Of a stretch of 64,000 nucleotides of DNA, positions 1 to 11,088 are shown piece after piece. The notes under the pieces were generated by a model that ran no database searches, was not told the origin of the DNA, and saw nothing but the letters and a program-made list of their open reading frames with translations. Within the stretch, counting starts at the first letter, position 1. The number at the start of each line of letters is the position of its first letter. Where the stretch lies: the NCBI RefSeq assembly GCF_028640845.1, contig NC_080542.1, positions 131,462,580 through 131,526,579 of the forward strand. The letters run 5' to 3'. The stretch comes from Ahaetulla prasina. Its lineage: Eukaryota > Chordata > Lepidosauria > Squamata > Colubridae. The position numbers were made by a program, and so were the translations under genes.

Positions 1-1120
1 ATGCAGTTTAAGATTGCATTGCCTTTTTTGGCTGCCATTGCACTCTGTTTTTCCTTATCTTATGCTATCAATTATATCAGGTAAAAGATAGTACACAATA
101 TTAATGTCAATCCATGGGCTTACATAGCCACATAGTGATTTAATCATGGTTTGCATACTACATTTTCCTGAAATAAAAAAGTAAAACAAAACAATATGAG
201 ATTAAGTTATCTAACTAAAATAGGTTGGGTAATTTGTAATGCTGTGAGACCTAATACCTGCTTTATCCAAACATACATCACCACATTAATCTAAACAGTG
301 TCATATCAATCAATTGCCTGCTTGTTTTTGGCTAAGTGCCAGCCAGAATGAATGATTTATTACATTAATGCTTTCAGGTCACTTGACACTCATTAAAATG
401 CTGAAGCCTTAATTGTTGTCACCATAAGTAAGTTCAGAAGAGAAAGATGTTTTGTTGGCTAAAATGAATGTTCTGAAAAATAAATGGCTCAGGTAATCTA
501 TCAGCCTTATCAAATGGTGGTAGATATATGGCTGCTATTCAATTTAAGGTGGTAAATGAAGTCCAAGTAAACAAGACAATAAAATAACAATAATGAAGAT
601 CTTATGGTACCTATCTATACTTAAGATTTCTACTTGTTTAAGCAGCAAATAAGGTGGATCCAACATGATTTATTGTTTGGGTTAATGGTGCTTTCTTTTC
701 TCTGCCCTTTCACCTATGTCCAAGTAAGATACAGATGCAGTAAGCTGAATTTCTGGATTTTATTTAGACATGGGTGATAGGACAGGATTCCTCATTGTGT
801 TTAATGTTAGCAGGTTAATTTAGAAGACTTAGAATATGCTATGTTAAATTGTGCAGCCTAGTTTTGTCTTCAATAGGATGAATGGGTAGAGTATAGGGTT
901 CACTGGCGTCATAGCAAGAAAAAGAGGACTATTGCTTTCCACAGTTTTGGATTTGGATATGTTTAGAATTTAGAATGTAAAAATTATGGCAGCAGAAAAG
1001 GTCCCTTTCTCCTTATCTTTTTATCAATTTCAGCAACAGCTTTTAGAAGGCTACAAACACAAGGCATCTTGTGTTTCTAATTAGCTAAACACAAGATGCT
1101 TATCTATTTGGTTGAAAGTC
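1..1120. other. AT-rich unique noncoding DNA
   Basis: I see no coding frame, transposon end or microsatellite here. The stretch around 300-480 has no simple repeats and several homeodomain-like TAAT cores, so it could be a conserved noncoding element, but nothing in the single sequence proves this. Confidence 0.5.
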
Positions 1121-1124
1121 AGTT

Positions 1125-1390
1125 TGGTGCAATGATTAAAGGCATTGGGCATTGGGCTAGAAACTGGGAGACATTGAGTTCTAGTTTTGCCTAAGGAATG
1201 AAGCCAGTTGGGTAAGTTTTGGCCAATTGCTCTCTCTCAATCCTAGAAAGAAGGCAACTGCAGACCTCTTCTGAAATATGTTGCCAAGAAAACTTCATGG
1301 ACTCATCCAGACACTTACCAAGAGCCAAGATTGATTTGAAGGCACAAATGCCTTCACACACCACAGTAACATATATTAATTTTTCCATTT
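1125..1390 (+). mobile_element. tRNA-derived SINE, divergent copy
   Basis: The head (GGTGCAATGATTAAAGGCA, then a TTGAGTTCTAGTTTTGCC stretch) resembles tRNA A and B boxes. The body GGCCAATTGCTCTCTCTCA, a CTAGAAAGAAGGCAACTGCA-like stretch and TTGCCAAGAAAAC follow in the same order as in 21105-21330 (plus) and 14010-14235 (minus). The agreement of three copies marks one SINE family. Sequence decay suggests an old insertion; no target duplication was found. Confidence 0.7.
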
Positions 1391-2381
1391 TCTTGCTGAT
1401 CACAGCTACTTAATATTTCTGTTGTTTATGACTTAATTCTCCACTGATTTACTGTAGTTTAGTTTTCTACTTGGGTTATTCGTTTAAGGAATTGTTTCTA
1501 ATCTTAGCATCAAAGTAGGTTCCAGTGATCAAGTCATGCAGTTGCTCCTTATGTGATAGTTGCATGTGTATTTGGAAGGTAGTCTTCTGAACATGCAATT
1601 AAAAACATCATTACTATTTCTTCAGCCCAGATGTCCATCTGTGCACATGTCATTAATTGCCATTACAATAAGTTTTTGGATAAGGTTGAATCCAATCCAC
1701 TGCTGAAGGGCTTCAAAGAAATTCAGCTTGATTTAGAATAAAATCTGTTTGCCTTTTGTCGGTGTTTGGAAGTTTTATTTCCAGAATAATGCCTTGCTTG
1801 CTATCATTTAGTTAGCAAATTTTCTATTTGAATATTTGGGTTGAAAATTAGCTTAACACCTCCTTGGACATGATAGCCTTGGTTCACGATTTATGAGCTA
1901 AATTTAATAAGATGATTTTTCTAATAGTGCTGGTAATGGAATCCAAAAAATGGCAAAATATATATGATGAAGCAGGACTGAAAAATCTGTGAATTGGTTC
2001 TGAGATCCTTCATTCCATTCCATCATAGGAAAAAGTTGGATAATATGCTTTGTATAGAATTGAAGTAATCTCATGAATGTTGGAAGAGGAGACTCACTAA
2101 CTGCCTGCTAAAATCTTGACAGTGGTTCAAATGCACAGCTAAAATATGCCTTACTCAAGTTATCTTTTAAAATTCAACTAGCAAATCAGGCAGGAGAATG
2201 GGCAGAATAATGTGACATTGGAAGAGTGATAAATATGTCTTATAAATGTTTCTTGATGATAACAGATCAGTAATTATGATGTGTTTGTAACAAACTGTGC
2301 CTATTCTCAAAGACAACAAAGATTTATCCTAATTATTTTAGCACATACTGAGAAAAGTTATTTGCCTCTCCCGATGAGTCT
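1391..2381. other. unique noncoding DNA
   Basis: AT-rich sequence with no recognisable gene or repeat. Confidence 0.5.
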
Positions 2382-2550
2382 AGAAGAAGAAGAAGAGGAG
2401 GAGAAGGAGAAGGAGGAGGAAAAGAAAAAGAAAAAGAAAAAGAGGAGGGGGAGGAGGAGGAGGAGGAGGAAGAAGAAGAAGAAGAAGAAGAAGAAGAAGA
2501 AGAAGAAGAAGAAGAAGAAGAAGAAGAAGAGGAACAGCAGCAGCAGCAGC
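2382..2550 (+). repeat. GAA/GAG/AAG polypurine tract ending in CAG repeats
   Basis: About 150 bases are almost pure purine: mixed GAA, GGA and AAAAAG units, then a regular AAG run, then five CAG/CAGCAG units near 2534-2550. Such homopurine mirror-like DNA can form triplexes. The open frames here are low-complexity artefacts. Confidence 0.95.
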
Positions 2551-2699
2551 AAACAGAAGTGGCCTTGGACACCCTAGTTTTAACCACTTCAGTTTCAGTA
2601 TTTAACTTTTTAGAGGTTTAAAAGCATTTTTTTTCTAAAAAAGAAGCGGTTACTTGAATTTTGGTTCCTGCTTTTTTCATAAAATGAGGTATTCATATT

Positions 2700-2795
2700 T
2701 ATTTTATTTATCTATTCAATTTATATTGCTGCCCTTCTCACAAGAAATGACTCTGGGTGGTATACAACCAAGGTATAAAGCAATAAACATCTAAA
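2700..2795 (-). mobile_element. L2-type LINE 3' tail fragment
   Basis: An ATTT-rich run leads into TTGCTGCCCTTCTCACAAG and ACTCTGGGTGGTATACAACC. This is the reverse complement of the CCGCCCTGAGTCCTTCGGGA-type end of the L2 copy at 37969-39625. Only the last 90 bases of the element remain. Confidence 0.55.
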
Positions 2796-3855
2796 AAAAA
2801 TTAGGGAAGTGGAAGGCACACAAGGAATTATATTAGCAAAGGCATCACCTCATTGTCTCCTGGGAGCTCAGATCTGATGACATAGCCAGATTTGAGGGAT
2901 TTCAGAAAAAAAAAGGAATTGAACTGACTTTAATAGTCATGGTAGGTGTCCATTATGAAAATTTAGAGACCTAGTCTTATATTTTCCAGAACTGATGGGG
3001 CTGTATAAGATCCTCCTGGTTAGCAAGCCTGAAGTTTTCAAGGTAGTGCTTGGATACCTTGGTAATTGGAAAGATACATCTCAAACTTACTTTAAACTAA
3101 TTTTATGCAAACAAGGCTTTACACATGTGGAGAAGATTTTGAAATACTTGCCTCATTATCTGCTGATCTGTCATCTCTGTAAGGATTTAGGATATAAGTC
3201 ATTATCTCACTTATATGTAAGGTTTGGATTCTGTCCATATGCTAGATGTTACAATAGTTATTAGCAAAAAAAAAAATAATTACCCAAAAGTACTGAATCT
3301 GCATTGGCAATGAGCTGGGTTGTCACACTGATAAGTGTCACGAGTTTTGCTATGGAACAGTTTTAGAACTTCATTGAGATACTACAATGGTTATTTAGAA
3401 GCAGGCAAAAACACAGTGTATGTTTAGTACGGTTTTGTTTCTTTCACTGTTAGCATGCACAAATTGATAGGATGAGAAATTAGGAGTAAAGTGGAATGCC
3501 ACAATTGGGGTGCCACAAACATAATTTTTTTTCCTAAATAACTTTTGCAAATTTAGTTATTTCTGTTATTTACTGAAAGTGTGAGACAGTTTAGGAAATA
3601 TTACTCACTTTACAAAGATAAAATAATAATGTATCTTGTTTTTTAAATGGTCTATATGTTTCAATTGGGGTAATTTTAGAAGAAGTGTTGTCTTAACTCC
3701 AAGTAAGAGGAATGGAGACATGCTTATCGATTTTTAAAATCATTAACCCCTCCCCCCAAAAAAATCCCACCGGTGGCAGAAAAAAATTAGGGTGTTTAAT
3801 ATTTATTTATATTTATATTATTTATGTTTATTTTATCCAATAAAAAATCACATTG
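2796..3855. other. unique noncoding DNA
   Basis: No gene or repeat recognised. Short open frames here lack any familiar domain. Confidence 0.5.
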
Positions 3856-3905
3856 GAGAGAGAGAGAGAGAAAGAGGGAGGGAGGGAGAGGTGGCAGGCA
3901 GGCAG
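3856..3905 (+). repeat. GA / GGGA microsatellite
   Basis: A GA dinucleotide run followed by GGGA units and GGCA units. Confidence 0.9.
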
Positions 3906-4220
3906 ATAGACAAACCTTCCTACCTATTTCTCAGATATGCCTTCTTTTCTATAACCCCCCTAGAATACCAGGGATAAGGAAGTCATAAAATAAACAGTGG
4001 GAGACTGATGAGAATCAAGAAGTATATTTGTTATAAATGTTGCATACTTGCAATAATGTCACCAGGTTGCAGAAATTGACGCACACACTTATAGATTCCT
4101 GCACAAATTACTTTCTAATTTCTGTTCAAATGCTGTTAAATTGAGTCCTTGGTACTCTCTGAACTTGATGGTTTGCTTGCAGGTCTTTTGTTTTCTAACA
4201 AGTAACATCTCAGTCTGGGC

Positions 4221-4365
4221 CATTGGTGGGTTGCTACTGGTTCGCCCTGGTGGGGAGACTCCACCCACCCATCCAGACATCATCAAATGTGCAGATGTGG
4301 TGCATGTGAGCAAAACAAGTGTGCACAAATGAACCAGTAGTAAAGCTAAGTGAAATCCACCCCTG
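4221..4365 (+). mobile_element. non-autonomous hAT-type MITE (family 2)
   Basis: The element starts CATTGGTGGGTTGCTACTGG and ends AAATCCACCCCTG, so the termini are an imperfect inverted repeat. It is flanked by a perfect 8-bp direct repeat, GTCTGGGC, at 4213-4220 and 4366-4373. An 8-bp duplication is the hAT signature. The body, with a GGTTCGCCC and CTCCACCCACCC core, matches copies at 39728-39921 and 61894-62069. At 145 bp it has no coding capacity. Confidence 0.8.
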
Positions 4366-4476
4366 GTCTGGGCTAGCCCTGGGTTAGCACTAAAGATGTT
4401 ACGTAATTGAGTAATGTCTGCAAGCAAATAACCAAGTTCACAGAGCATTAATAACCTCACCGTTTAGACTTGAACT

Positions 4477-4479
4477 ATC

Positions 4480-4572
<93 letters not shown>

Positions 4573-4629
4573 CCTACCTACCTACCTACCTACCTACCTA
4601 CCTACCTACCTACCTACCTACCTACCTAC

Positions 4630-4686
<57 letters not shown>
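4477..4686 (+). repeat. compound TCTA / CCTA / TCTA microsatellite
   Basis: About 90 bases of TCTA, about 60 of CCTA, then about 55 of TCTA, arranged symmetrically. On the other strand this is GATA/TAGG, the motif class of snake Bkm-type repeats. Confidence 0.97.
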
Positions 4687-4952
4687 ATCTTTTTCTTTAT
4701 TGGCACCAAATGTTACAGTATCTATTGACATGCTTCTTCTTCCTTTTCTCCACTATGATTTTGAATGGAACATTGGGTATATACAGTGTGTTTCCCTTCT
4801 CTTCTTTCCCCTTCTCTTCTCTTACTCTCTTCTTCCCTTCCCTTAAAAAAAAAATGAACAAATTCAGATTTGTTACACATCCGACATTTTTCTTTCTCCT
4901 GGGAAGGAAAGGTCAAGAAAGACTCTCTTTTTAAAAGGATATATCCACCGGC

Positions 4953-5220
4953 CAGTGGTGAAATTCAAATTTTTTTACTACTGGTTCTGGGGGCATGGCT
5001 TGGTGGGCGTGGCATGGCTTGGTGGGTGTGGCAGGGGAAGGATCTTCATTCATTCATTCATTCCATTCCCACCTCACTCCAGGGGAAGGAAGGATACTGA
5101 AAAATTTCCCACTCCACTCTGGGGCTAGCCAGAGGTGCTATTTGCGGGTTCTCCGAACTGCTCAAAATTTCTGCTACCAGTTCTCCAGAACCTATCAGAA
5201 CCTGCTGGATTTCACCCCTG
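4953..5220 (-). mobile_element. non-autonomous hAT-type MITE (family 1)
   Basis: The left end is CAGTGGTGAAATTCAAATTT and the right end GGATTTCACCCCTG, a clear terminal inverted repeat. The flanks CCACCGGC (4945-4952) and CCACCAGC (5221-5228) are an 8-bp duplication with one mismatch. The body has repeated CTTGGTGGGCGTGGC units and a short CATT expansion near 5047. The same family occurs at 17119-17611 and 21729-22026. No protein is encoded. Confidence 0.85.
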
Positions 5221-5228
5221 CCACCAGC

Positions 5229-5830
5229 TCTCTAGAACCTCTCCGCACTACTGGATTCTGAATGAAAACCTAGAGGTATTAATTTTCAGTTACGTTTTTT
5301 CCTCCACTTCCCTGTAATCTCTGTTTTAATTATTGTTGGCTACCTTGTAAACAAACAGAAAGAAAAACCAAGTAACCCTGTTCTGAGCAGTGATTCAAGA
5401 TTCAGCTTAATTGTTCAAATACATCAGGGGAAAGGATTTCCTTTCTACCAAAGAGTGAGATCATTTGCTTCCACAGATGTACACCACTATCCTGGGAGTC
5501 GAGGAAAAAATATCTTTTCCTTTCCTTCTTGTCTGACAAGCAGCTGTAAATTTTTATTTCAGAATTTAAAGTGGTGGAATCTTTAAGCTGCAGGAAAGCC
5601 TTGCACTGTTCAGGAGCTCTCCTTTGCAAGTGAGAACTGCCACAAATGATAAAAATAGCCAGTAATCCCATACTGGTGTTACTCTTGGTGAAACAAGTAC
5701 ATGTCATCTATTTAGAAGGCAGAGAGGAAAGGTTAGGCTCACATACACTTTACAAACCCAAGAGGAAAAACTTGGGCTAACAAAGGAAAATTCATGTGTC
5801 TTTTAGTTAAGAGGCTGTTAAATGTGTTAA
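5229..5830. other. unique noncoding DNA
   Basis: No gene or repeat recognised in this 600-base interval. Confidence 0.45.
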
Positions 5831-5965
5831 ATGTCTATGGAGATTTTCAGTCATCCAGGATATGGTTGCCTGAAAGATGCTATACAAAAGGCAATTGGAC
5901 TTTCTTGGCTTTTCCCCTTGAAAACATTTTTCATCCAGAAGAAGCTTCTTCAGTTATGGCTGAAT
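5831..5965 (-). mobile_element. degenerate Penelope-like terminal repeat
   Basis: Sequence from ATGTCTATGGAGATTTTCAG through GCAATTGGACTTTCTTGG to AAGCTTCTTCAG matches the arm at 57664-57785. On the minus strand it reads CTGAAGA followed by a GCTTCTTC arm, but the matching arm and the GAAA box have decayed, so no intact ribozyme-like core remains. Confidence 0.55.
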
Positions 5966-7194
5966 GGTGGGGATTGGAAGGATTTATATTCTTGCAATCA
6001 TCTAGTCATTAGCAGTCTGAAAGACTGATGTCATTAGCACTCTGAAAGGCTCTCTGAAGCATTGAGACCACTTGGAGATCACCTGAATCAGGAACCTTCT
6101 CAAGACTGCTGAAAGGACTATGCTGTAGACAGGAGAGAAGAGATCTGCATTGTTTGGGATGCATACAATCAGTCACTGAAATATACATATTCACTGTGGC
6201 TGGATCGTAGATGATGTAAAATATGTTGAATTTGATGGAAGACTCTGTTCTCTCCAGGAAGGATATTTGGCTTCAGTAAGTTAATTTTCAAGATCTTCCA
6301 TCTCACTCCATCATAAACCATTAGGAATATGATAGGGATGAAGATTCCTAGGCTGGTTCTAAAGAGTTTATTAAGTAATAGCTGAATAGTTGAATTGTTT
6401 CATATATTTTGTTCCATTCTTCTGATAACAGAAAGTCTAAAGTAGCAGAAGGAAGAAGCAAAAGAAAGGTGTTATTAATAACAAGTAGTGTAGAATCTTG
6501 AAGAGAAATACTTCTAACAGAAACTAATTGTTAAGCATTGCCTGTATAATTTGAGCTAATGAATCAGTGAACGTAGGTGACTATCACTATGTCTTTTTAT
6601 CATTCAATATCCATAGTAATCCAACAGCTTTACTGTAGATAACTAAAGAGCTCAACAGTGGCAGCCTTTTGAGTTCTTCATATGTTGTAAAAAGCAGACA
6701 ATGGAAAAGAAGCAGGGAAGTCCAAATATTAGGGCAGGTGTTTCATACATGAAGCTTCAAAATTAGTCCCAAGACAGCACTTGTAGACTAACTGTATTTG
6801 TCAGTGAGATATCTTGTCATCACCAGATTACATCTAGCATTCAGATACAAAAAAACAGAGGCTAAACCTTACTTGAGCTCTGGAAACATGAAGACAGTTC
6901 TCAGTCTATCTCTTACCAAGGATAAAATACACGTTTCCAGATTCCTAGTCGGACAGAGAGCAGAATAGTTGTGGGCAGTGGTTGTTAATTTTTGATTCTT
7001 TGTGAACTGATGGACATTCTTTCACCAGGATTGATTGCCAATACTGCTTCTTTGAATTCTTACAAGTTTATGCATGTATCATCAGTTATAGCACCTAGCA
7101 ATCTCATTTTCTGTTGATCATCTTCAATTGTTCTACTGTTATATCTTCTCCAGTAGCTCTTGTTCTGCATTATGAGTGTCATGGCCATAACCAT
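5966..7194. other. unique or unrecognised noncoding DNA
   Basis: No clear gene or repeat. The first 200 bases may be further remnant of the preceding retroelement, but I cannot define an end. Confidence 0.4.
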
Positions 7195-7539
7195 TGAAGT
7201 CTGGTTAGGAGGAGGAGGAGGAGGAGGAAGAGTTGCAACTGGGACCAACTGACAGGGATAGTACGGTTTCCCTTGGCCTATTTGGAGAGCCAGGGGCTGA
7301 GGATGATGCTGTTCCAGGCCCCTCCAGCATTGGGGGAGGTGGTTGACCAGACAGAGAGCTGCCTGCCTTCGCAGACATAGGGGAGAATCAGCTGCTGACA
7401 GGCAGTGGTGATGATAGGCATCAGATCTACTCTGATGAGGAACAGCTGCCTCCTCCACTTGATCCAAGAGCATGAAGAGCAGAATGGAGCACAGGCAAGC
7501 TCAAAAAAGGGTTGCAAGACAACCCTTGGGAAAAGGTTG
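7195..7539 (+). repeat. GC-richer unclassified repeat, possibly LTR-element derived
   Basis: A GGA run at 7209-7230 leads into GC-rich sequence with CCTCCTCCACTTGATCC and GGGTTGCAAGACAACCCTTG. Base composition and the adjoining LTR-like segment suggest retroelement origin. No domain or terminus confirms it. Confidence 0.3.
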
Positions 7540-8270
7540 TGTTATGACCTAGGCTCATGTAGGCATAAAAGATACACTTAGTCTTAAACAAAGTAGCAAA
7601 ATTTTGTTATAATAAAACAAAATTTTATTATAACAGCTGGGAATTACTTCATTCCCAGCTTAGTCCAGATTAATTCCAAAACAAGTCCTTCAGAAAAAGT
7701 CCTTCGGCCTTATCACAAATCTTTATCTTCTTTGTCATCCTGCTAAGGGCTTTTCTTGGCAAAGCTCCATGAAGTTCAGAAACAAGAGACGCAATTAGAA
7801 ACAGATGTAGCAACATTGCTTTCCTACAAAGAGCCCAAGAGTCTTTGCTGTTCTTTTAAGCCTTATGGGAAGGGCCAATCATCTCCTGGCCTTACTCCGG
7901 AGATGTCCTTTTTGCTTTAACTGCTCTTGCCTTCTGGCAGCTCTTCGCAGGCGTGCACCAGGAACAGGCTTTTCCTGTTCCTCTGCTTCTTTGCTGTCCA
8001 TCTCTGGAGGCTCCGGAGTCCACACATCACTCCCAGATGACCCTGGCCCCATCTCTGCCTTCAATGCAGAATTCTCATCTGGGCCTTCCCCTGACTTCAG
8101 GACTGGCCCATTGTCCTCCCCAGCCTCCTCACTTTCTGACTCCGCTGCTAGCTCCACAGGCTGCTGGCAGACCACAACAGGTTGTCCCACCTCTCCTAAC
8201 AAGGAACACCTGGAATGCAGAGACTTAAGGAGAAGCTGTGGGGAGTTAGTTTGCCAGAAACAATTGCTTA
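7540..8270 (-). mobile_element. probable solo LTR or LTR fragment
   Basis: Read on the minus strand, there is a GC-rich upstream part, a TATA-like GCTTAAAAG (7856-7864), then about 230 bases to an AATAAA-type signal near 7622-7628, and an end in ...CATAACA at 7540 (TGTTATG on the plus strand). This promoter, poly(A) signal and CA order is that of an LTR. The minus frame also encodes an acidic stretch (SESEEAGED) with a basic end, which may be coincidental. I cannot place the other terminus or a target duplication. Confidence 0.4.
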
Positions 8271-8620
8271 TTTTTGCCTTGCTTAGAGGACTGCTTTTCA
8301 CCTTTGCTTTGAGAACTACTGTTGGCCCTTGCCTTGTGGACTGAGTTGGCCCTTTGCATTGCTTTACCTTCAGAACTGCCTTTGTCTTGTAACTTATATT
8401 TTTCTTGAGGACTGCCATTTGTCTTATTCCCAAACTTTCTCTTGTGGACTTTCCTGGTAATATATGGGCTGTTGTTTGGGAGACTGAAGGTGGCTGTCTT
8501 CAGGATAGCACGGAGTGGAGTCTTACTGGTCTTTGGAGGGCTATTTGAGGAACATTTCTTGAGGACAATAAAGGGCTCTCTAAGGCCTGCCTTGCCTTGA
8601 CCAATAATGAGCTCCAAATA
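8271..8620 (-). repeat. degenerate short tandem repeats next to the LTR
   Basis: The plus strand repeats a loose 25-40 base unit containing CTTG...GGACTG or CAGAACTGCC. On the minus strand this gives recurring VLK-containing peptides. The units are too diverged to give an exact period. It could be LTR-element leader or an unrelated minisatellite. Confidence 0.35.
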
Positions 8621-9057
8621 TTTAGGTTTTAGTTTTCAATGTTCAGTTTCGGTGTTCAATTTCATCATATTGAATCAGAAGAAAGAATAACAATACACGT
8701 AACTGGAGTAACAATATACATAACTGGAGTGGCTTAAATTATGAAGAATGTGTAAGAACCTCACAGAAGTGTACCTAGTAGAGACTCATGGTTATCCTTT
8801 TGAAAGGAGATGACACTTGAAATTGCTGTATTGGATGATTTGTCTGAGCTCAAAGATATTCTTAAGAATCCACTTTAGCTCCCACAGTACAAAACCATTT
8901 TTTCTTCATTTCTTCACTGTTTACAGTAATTTTGTACAGGAACGGAAAGGACTCCCTGTGGATTTTACTCTGCTAGTAAAATTGCTGACTGTACGAGGTG
9001 ACTCTCTTCTCCATTTTGTGGCCATGAGTCAACACTATCCGAATCTTTGTAACCATT
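8621..9057. other. unique noncoding DNA
   Basis: No gene or repeat recognised. Confidence 0.45.
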
Positions 9058-9162
9058 AAAAGAAGAAGAAGAAGAAGAAGAAGAAGAAGAAGAAGAAGAA
9101 GAAGAAGAAGAAGAAGAAGAAGAAGAAGAAGAAGAAGAAGAAGAAGAAGAAGAAGAAGAAAT
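9058..9162 (+). repeat. GAA trinucleotide microsatellite
   Basis: About 34 uninterrupted AAG/GAA units. Long GAA tracts can form triplex DNA. The leucine- and serine-run open frames here are artefacts. Confidence 0.98.
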
Positions 9163-9239
9163 AGTGTTGACAATAATACACTTTGTTGATGAAGAAGAGA
9201 AAACATTTGGTCAGCTGGCTGGGGCTCCAAAGGAGGGGC

Positions 9240-9476
9240 TTCAGGCTGGGGATGGTTGATAGATTAATATCAGATTGCAACCTCCCCCTGCTCACCCTAC
9301 TCTTTCCTTCCCCATCTTTTAGCTATTGTATTTTGTATTCTTATACCTTTGAAGAATTTTATTTATATAGTTTTCTTTTCTTTTTTTTTAATATTGTAAG
9401 CTACCCAGAGTTACCCTGTGGAGACCAATAAATTGGATGAATGAATGAATAAATAAATAAACAAATAAACTACTTT
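9240..9476 (+). mobile_element. LINE/SINE 3' tail of L2 or CR1 type
   Basis: Ends TTGTAAGCTACCCAGAGTTA, GGAGACCAATAAATTGGATG and then AATG/AAAT units, like tails of L2-mobilised elements. The 5' limit is uncertain and the family could not be fixed. Confidence 0.4.
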
Positions 9477-9511
9477 ATCTATGCTTTAATAATTTGTTTA
9501 GATATGTTATC

Positions 9512-9638
9512 CAGGGGTGTCCAGATTTGGCAATTTTAAGACTTGTGGACTTCAAATCTGAGAATTCCTCAGCCAGCAATGCTGGCTGAGGAATTTTGGG
9601 AGTTGAAGTCCACAAAGTTGCCAAGTTGGACACCCCTG
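9512..9638 (+). mobile_element. palindromic hAT-type MITE (family 3)
   Basis: Starts CAGGGGTGTCCAGATTTGGC and ends GCCAAGTTGGACACCCCTG, with a near-palindromic centre (CCAGCAATGCTGG). The flanks TGTTATCC and TGTTATAC form a near-perfect 7-8 bp duplication, allowing one base of uncertainty in the left end. It is 127 bp and noncoding. Confidence 0.75.
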
Positions 9639-9646
9639 TGTTATAC

Positions 9647-10547
9647 AGTCTTTTCCCCAAGAAGTCTGCAGACATCTCTTTATTTCATGGATGCTATCAT
9701 TGTTCCTTATAGCCCTAGCATTTCTCATTCCAAATATGGCTGAAATTAGGATTATAAAATACTAAACTGTATTTTTCTAGCATGAGACCTAGACATTGCA
9801 ATTGTTTGGTAGTTTCAGTAGTAATACTTCATTTTTTGGTGTTGGAATACAGATTGATCTTTTTCAGTCTTCTGTGGGTTTTTTTCCCCACTGCTACCCA
9901 CAAACACAGCATCATTTTGCAAGTTTTTAAATAGTTCTACTGGTATTTTGCAAACTCTGCATCTTTGTTGTTAGCAATATTTTCTAGGGCCCATTTAATT
10001 TCACCTTTCAAAATGTCTGGTTCTATTCAGTGATCCTATCTTTGTACCTATCACTGATCTGGGGTCTTTTTATCTTTAATCATTTTGTCTTTGTGTAAGT
10101 TTCCCTTAATTTCACAAATGTTTTTGAAGAGATCTCTTGCTGTGCTTTCCATTTGATCGTTGTCCTCAATTTCCTTGTATTCCTTATTTAGATACATCTA
10201 TTTGCTACTTCTTGCTTTTCTCTGGAATTTGGTGTTTATTGGATGATTTTTTCTTCTGTCAAGGTTGCCGTTTGCTTTTTGTCTCTCTGCAGCTATTTTT
10301 AATGTAACAGTAGACAGTCATTTCAACCACATTTGTTTTTTATATGTGGGATATTTTTGAATTCTTTATAAATATGAGTACAGAATTCTTAGCCACTCTG
10401 TTTAAGAAGTGTCCATTAAATCTGTTCTTTACCATCACTGGAAATTCTATTAACTATTTCTGAGATTATATTTTTTTTTGGGGGGGGGGTTAATTATCTT
10501 GTTTGCTTTCTTACATTTAAATTGGATTTTAAAACAAATATATAAAT
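9647..10547. other. noncoding DNA, a few weak open frames
   Basis: TTTG-rich sequence with no recognisable domain or terminus. A G run lies at about 10482-10491. Confidence 0.4.
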
Positions 10548-10683
10548 AAATAGCAATAGCACATAAACTTATATACAACTTCGTAGAATTTTACATCACT
10601 CTCTGAGCAGTTTAGAAATATTGCCCACAGCAATCTGGATCTTCATTTTAGTAACCTGAGAAGGATGAACGAATGGAAGAATA
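10548..10683 (-). mobile_element. MIR-like tRNA-SINE, part 1 (split)
   Basis: Reverse-strand SINE: AATAGCAATAGCACATAAAC start, AGCAATCTGGATCTTCATTT core. It is the same family as 12851-13350, 16651-16922 and 17225-17497. The body stops at GAATGGAAG where a LINE is inserted and resumes at 10986. Confidence 0.75.
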
Positions 10684-10985
10684 GATTCAAACTTAAAGTG
10701 AACCGCTCCAATCTCAATTGCAGAAAATATGACTTGCCTGGAATGCACTACCAGACTCCATGGTCTCATCCCCAAATTCCCGAAACTTTAACCTAAGACT
10801 GTCTATTATTGACCTCACCCCATTCCTAAGAGGTCTGTAAGGGGCATGCATAAGAGTACCAGTATGCCTACTGTCCCTGTCCTAATGTTCCCTTTAACTG
10901 TATTCATTTTATGTATTCAATTCATGCTTATACTTATATATATTATTTAATATGTATTTGACAAAATAAATAAATAAATAAATAA
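10684..10985 (+). mobile_element. Rex1/Babar-like LINE 3' end, inserted in a SINE
   Basis: Encodes the C-terminal tail of the same reverse transcriptase as 33166-33975, ending TIDLTPFLRGL-like, followed by the 3' UTR (GGGGCATGCATAAGAG) and a GACAAAATAAATAAATA tail. AATGGAAG flanks both sides and is single in other SINE copies, so it is the target duplication. The 300-bp length reflects 5' truncation. Confidence 0.75.
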
Positions 10986-11088
10986 ATGGAAGGCTGGGTC
11001 AATTTTGAGTTGTCAGCAAACAACTCAGCACTGAACAGCAGAGTTAGCTTAAAATACTGCATTCTAACTACCACACCACCATGGTTCA
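10986..11088 (-). mobile_element. MIR-like tRNA-SINE, part 2 (split)
   Basis: Continues AAGGCTGGGTCAATTTTGAG to the tRNA-derived head ACCACACCACCATGGTTCAT. It completes the SINE started at 10548. Confidence 0.7.

Noticed and set aside
2281..2587. Glu/Lys-rich and Ser/Phe-rich open frames
   Set aside because: They are translations of a polypurine microsatellite.
4089..4460. Open frame of 123 codons on the minus strand
   Set aside because: It runs across a hAT MITE and flanking unique DNA with no domain; chance opening.
5831..5965. A further ribozyme-like core in this PLE fragment
   Set aside because: CTGAAGA is present on the minus strand but the second hairpin arm and the GAAA box are lost.
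7865..8433. Host protein of about 160-180 residues on either strand
   Set aside because: Both strands are open, composition is low-complexity, and neither has a recognised domain or splice context; an LTR-type origin fits better.
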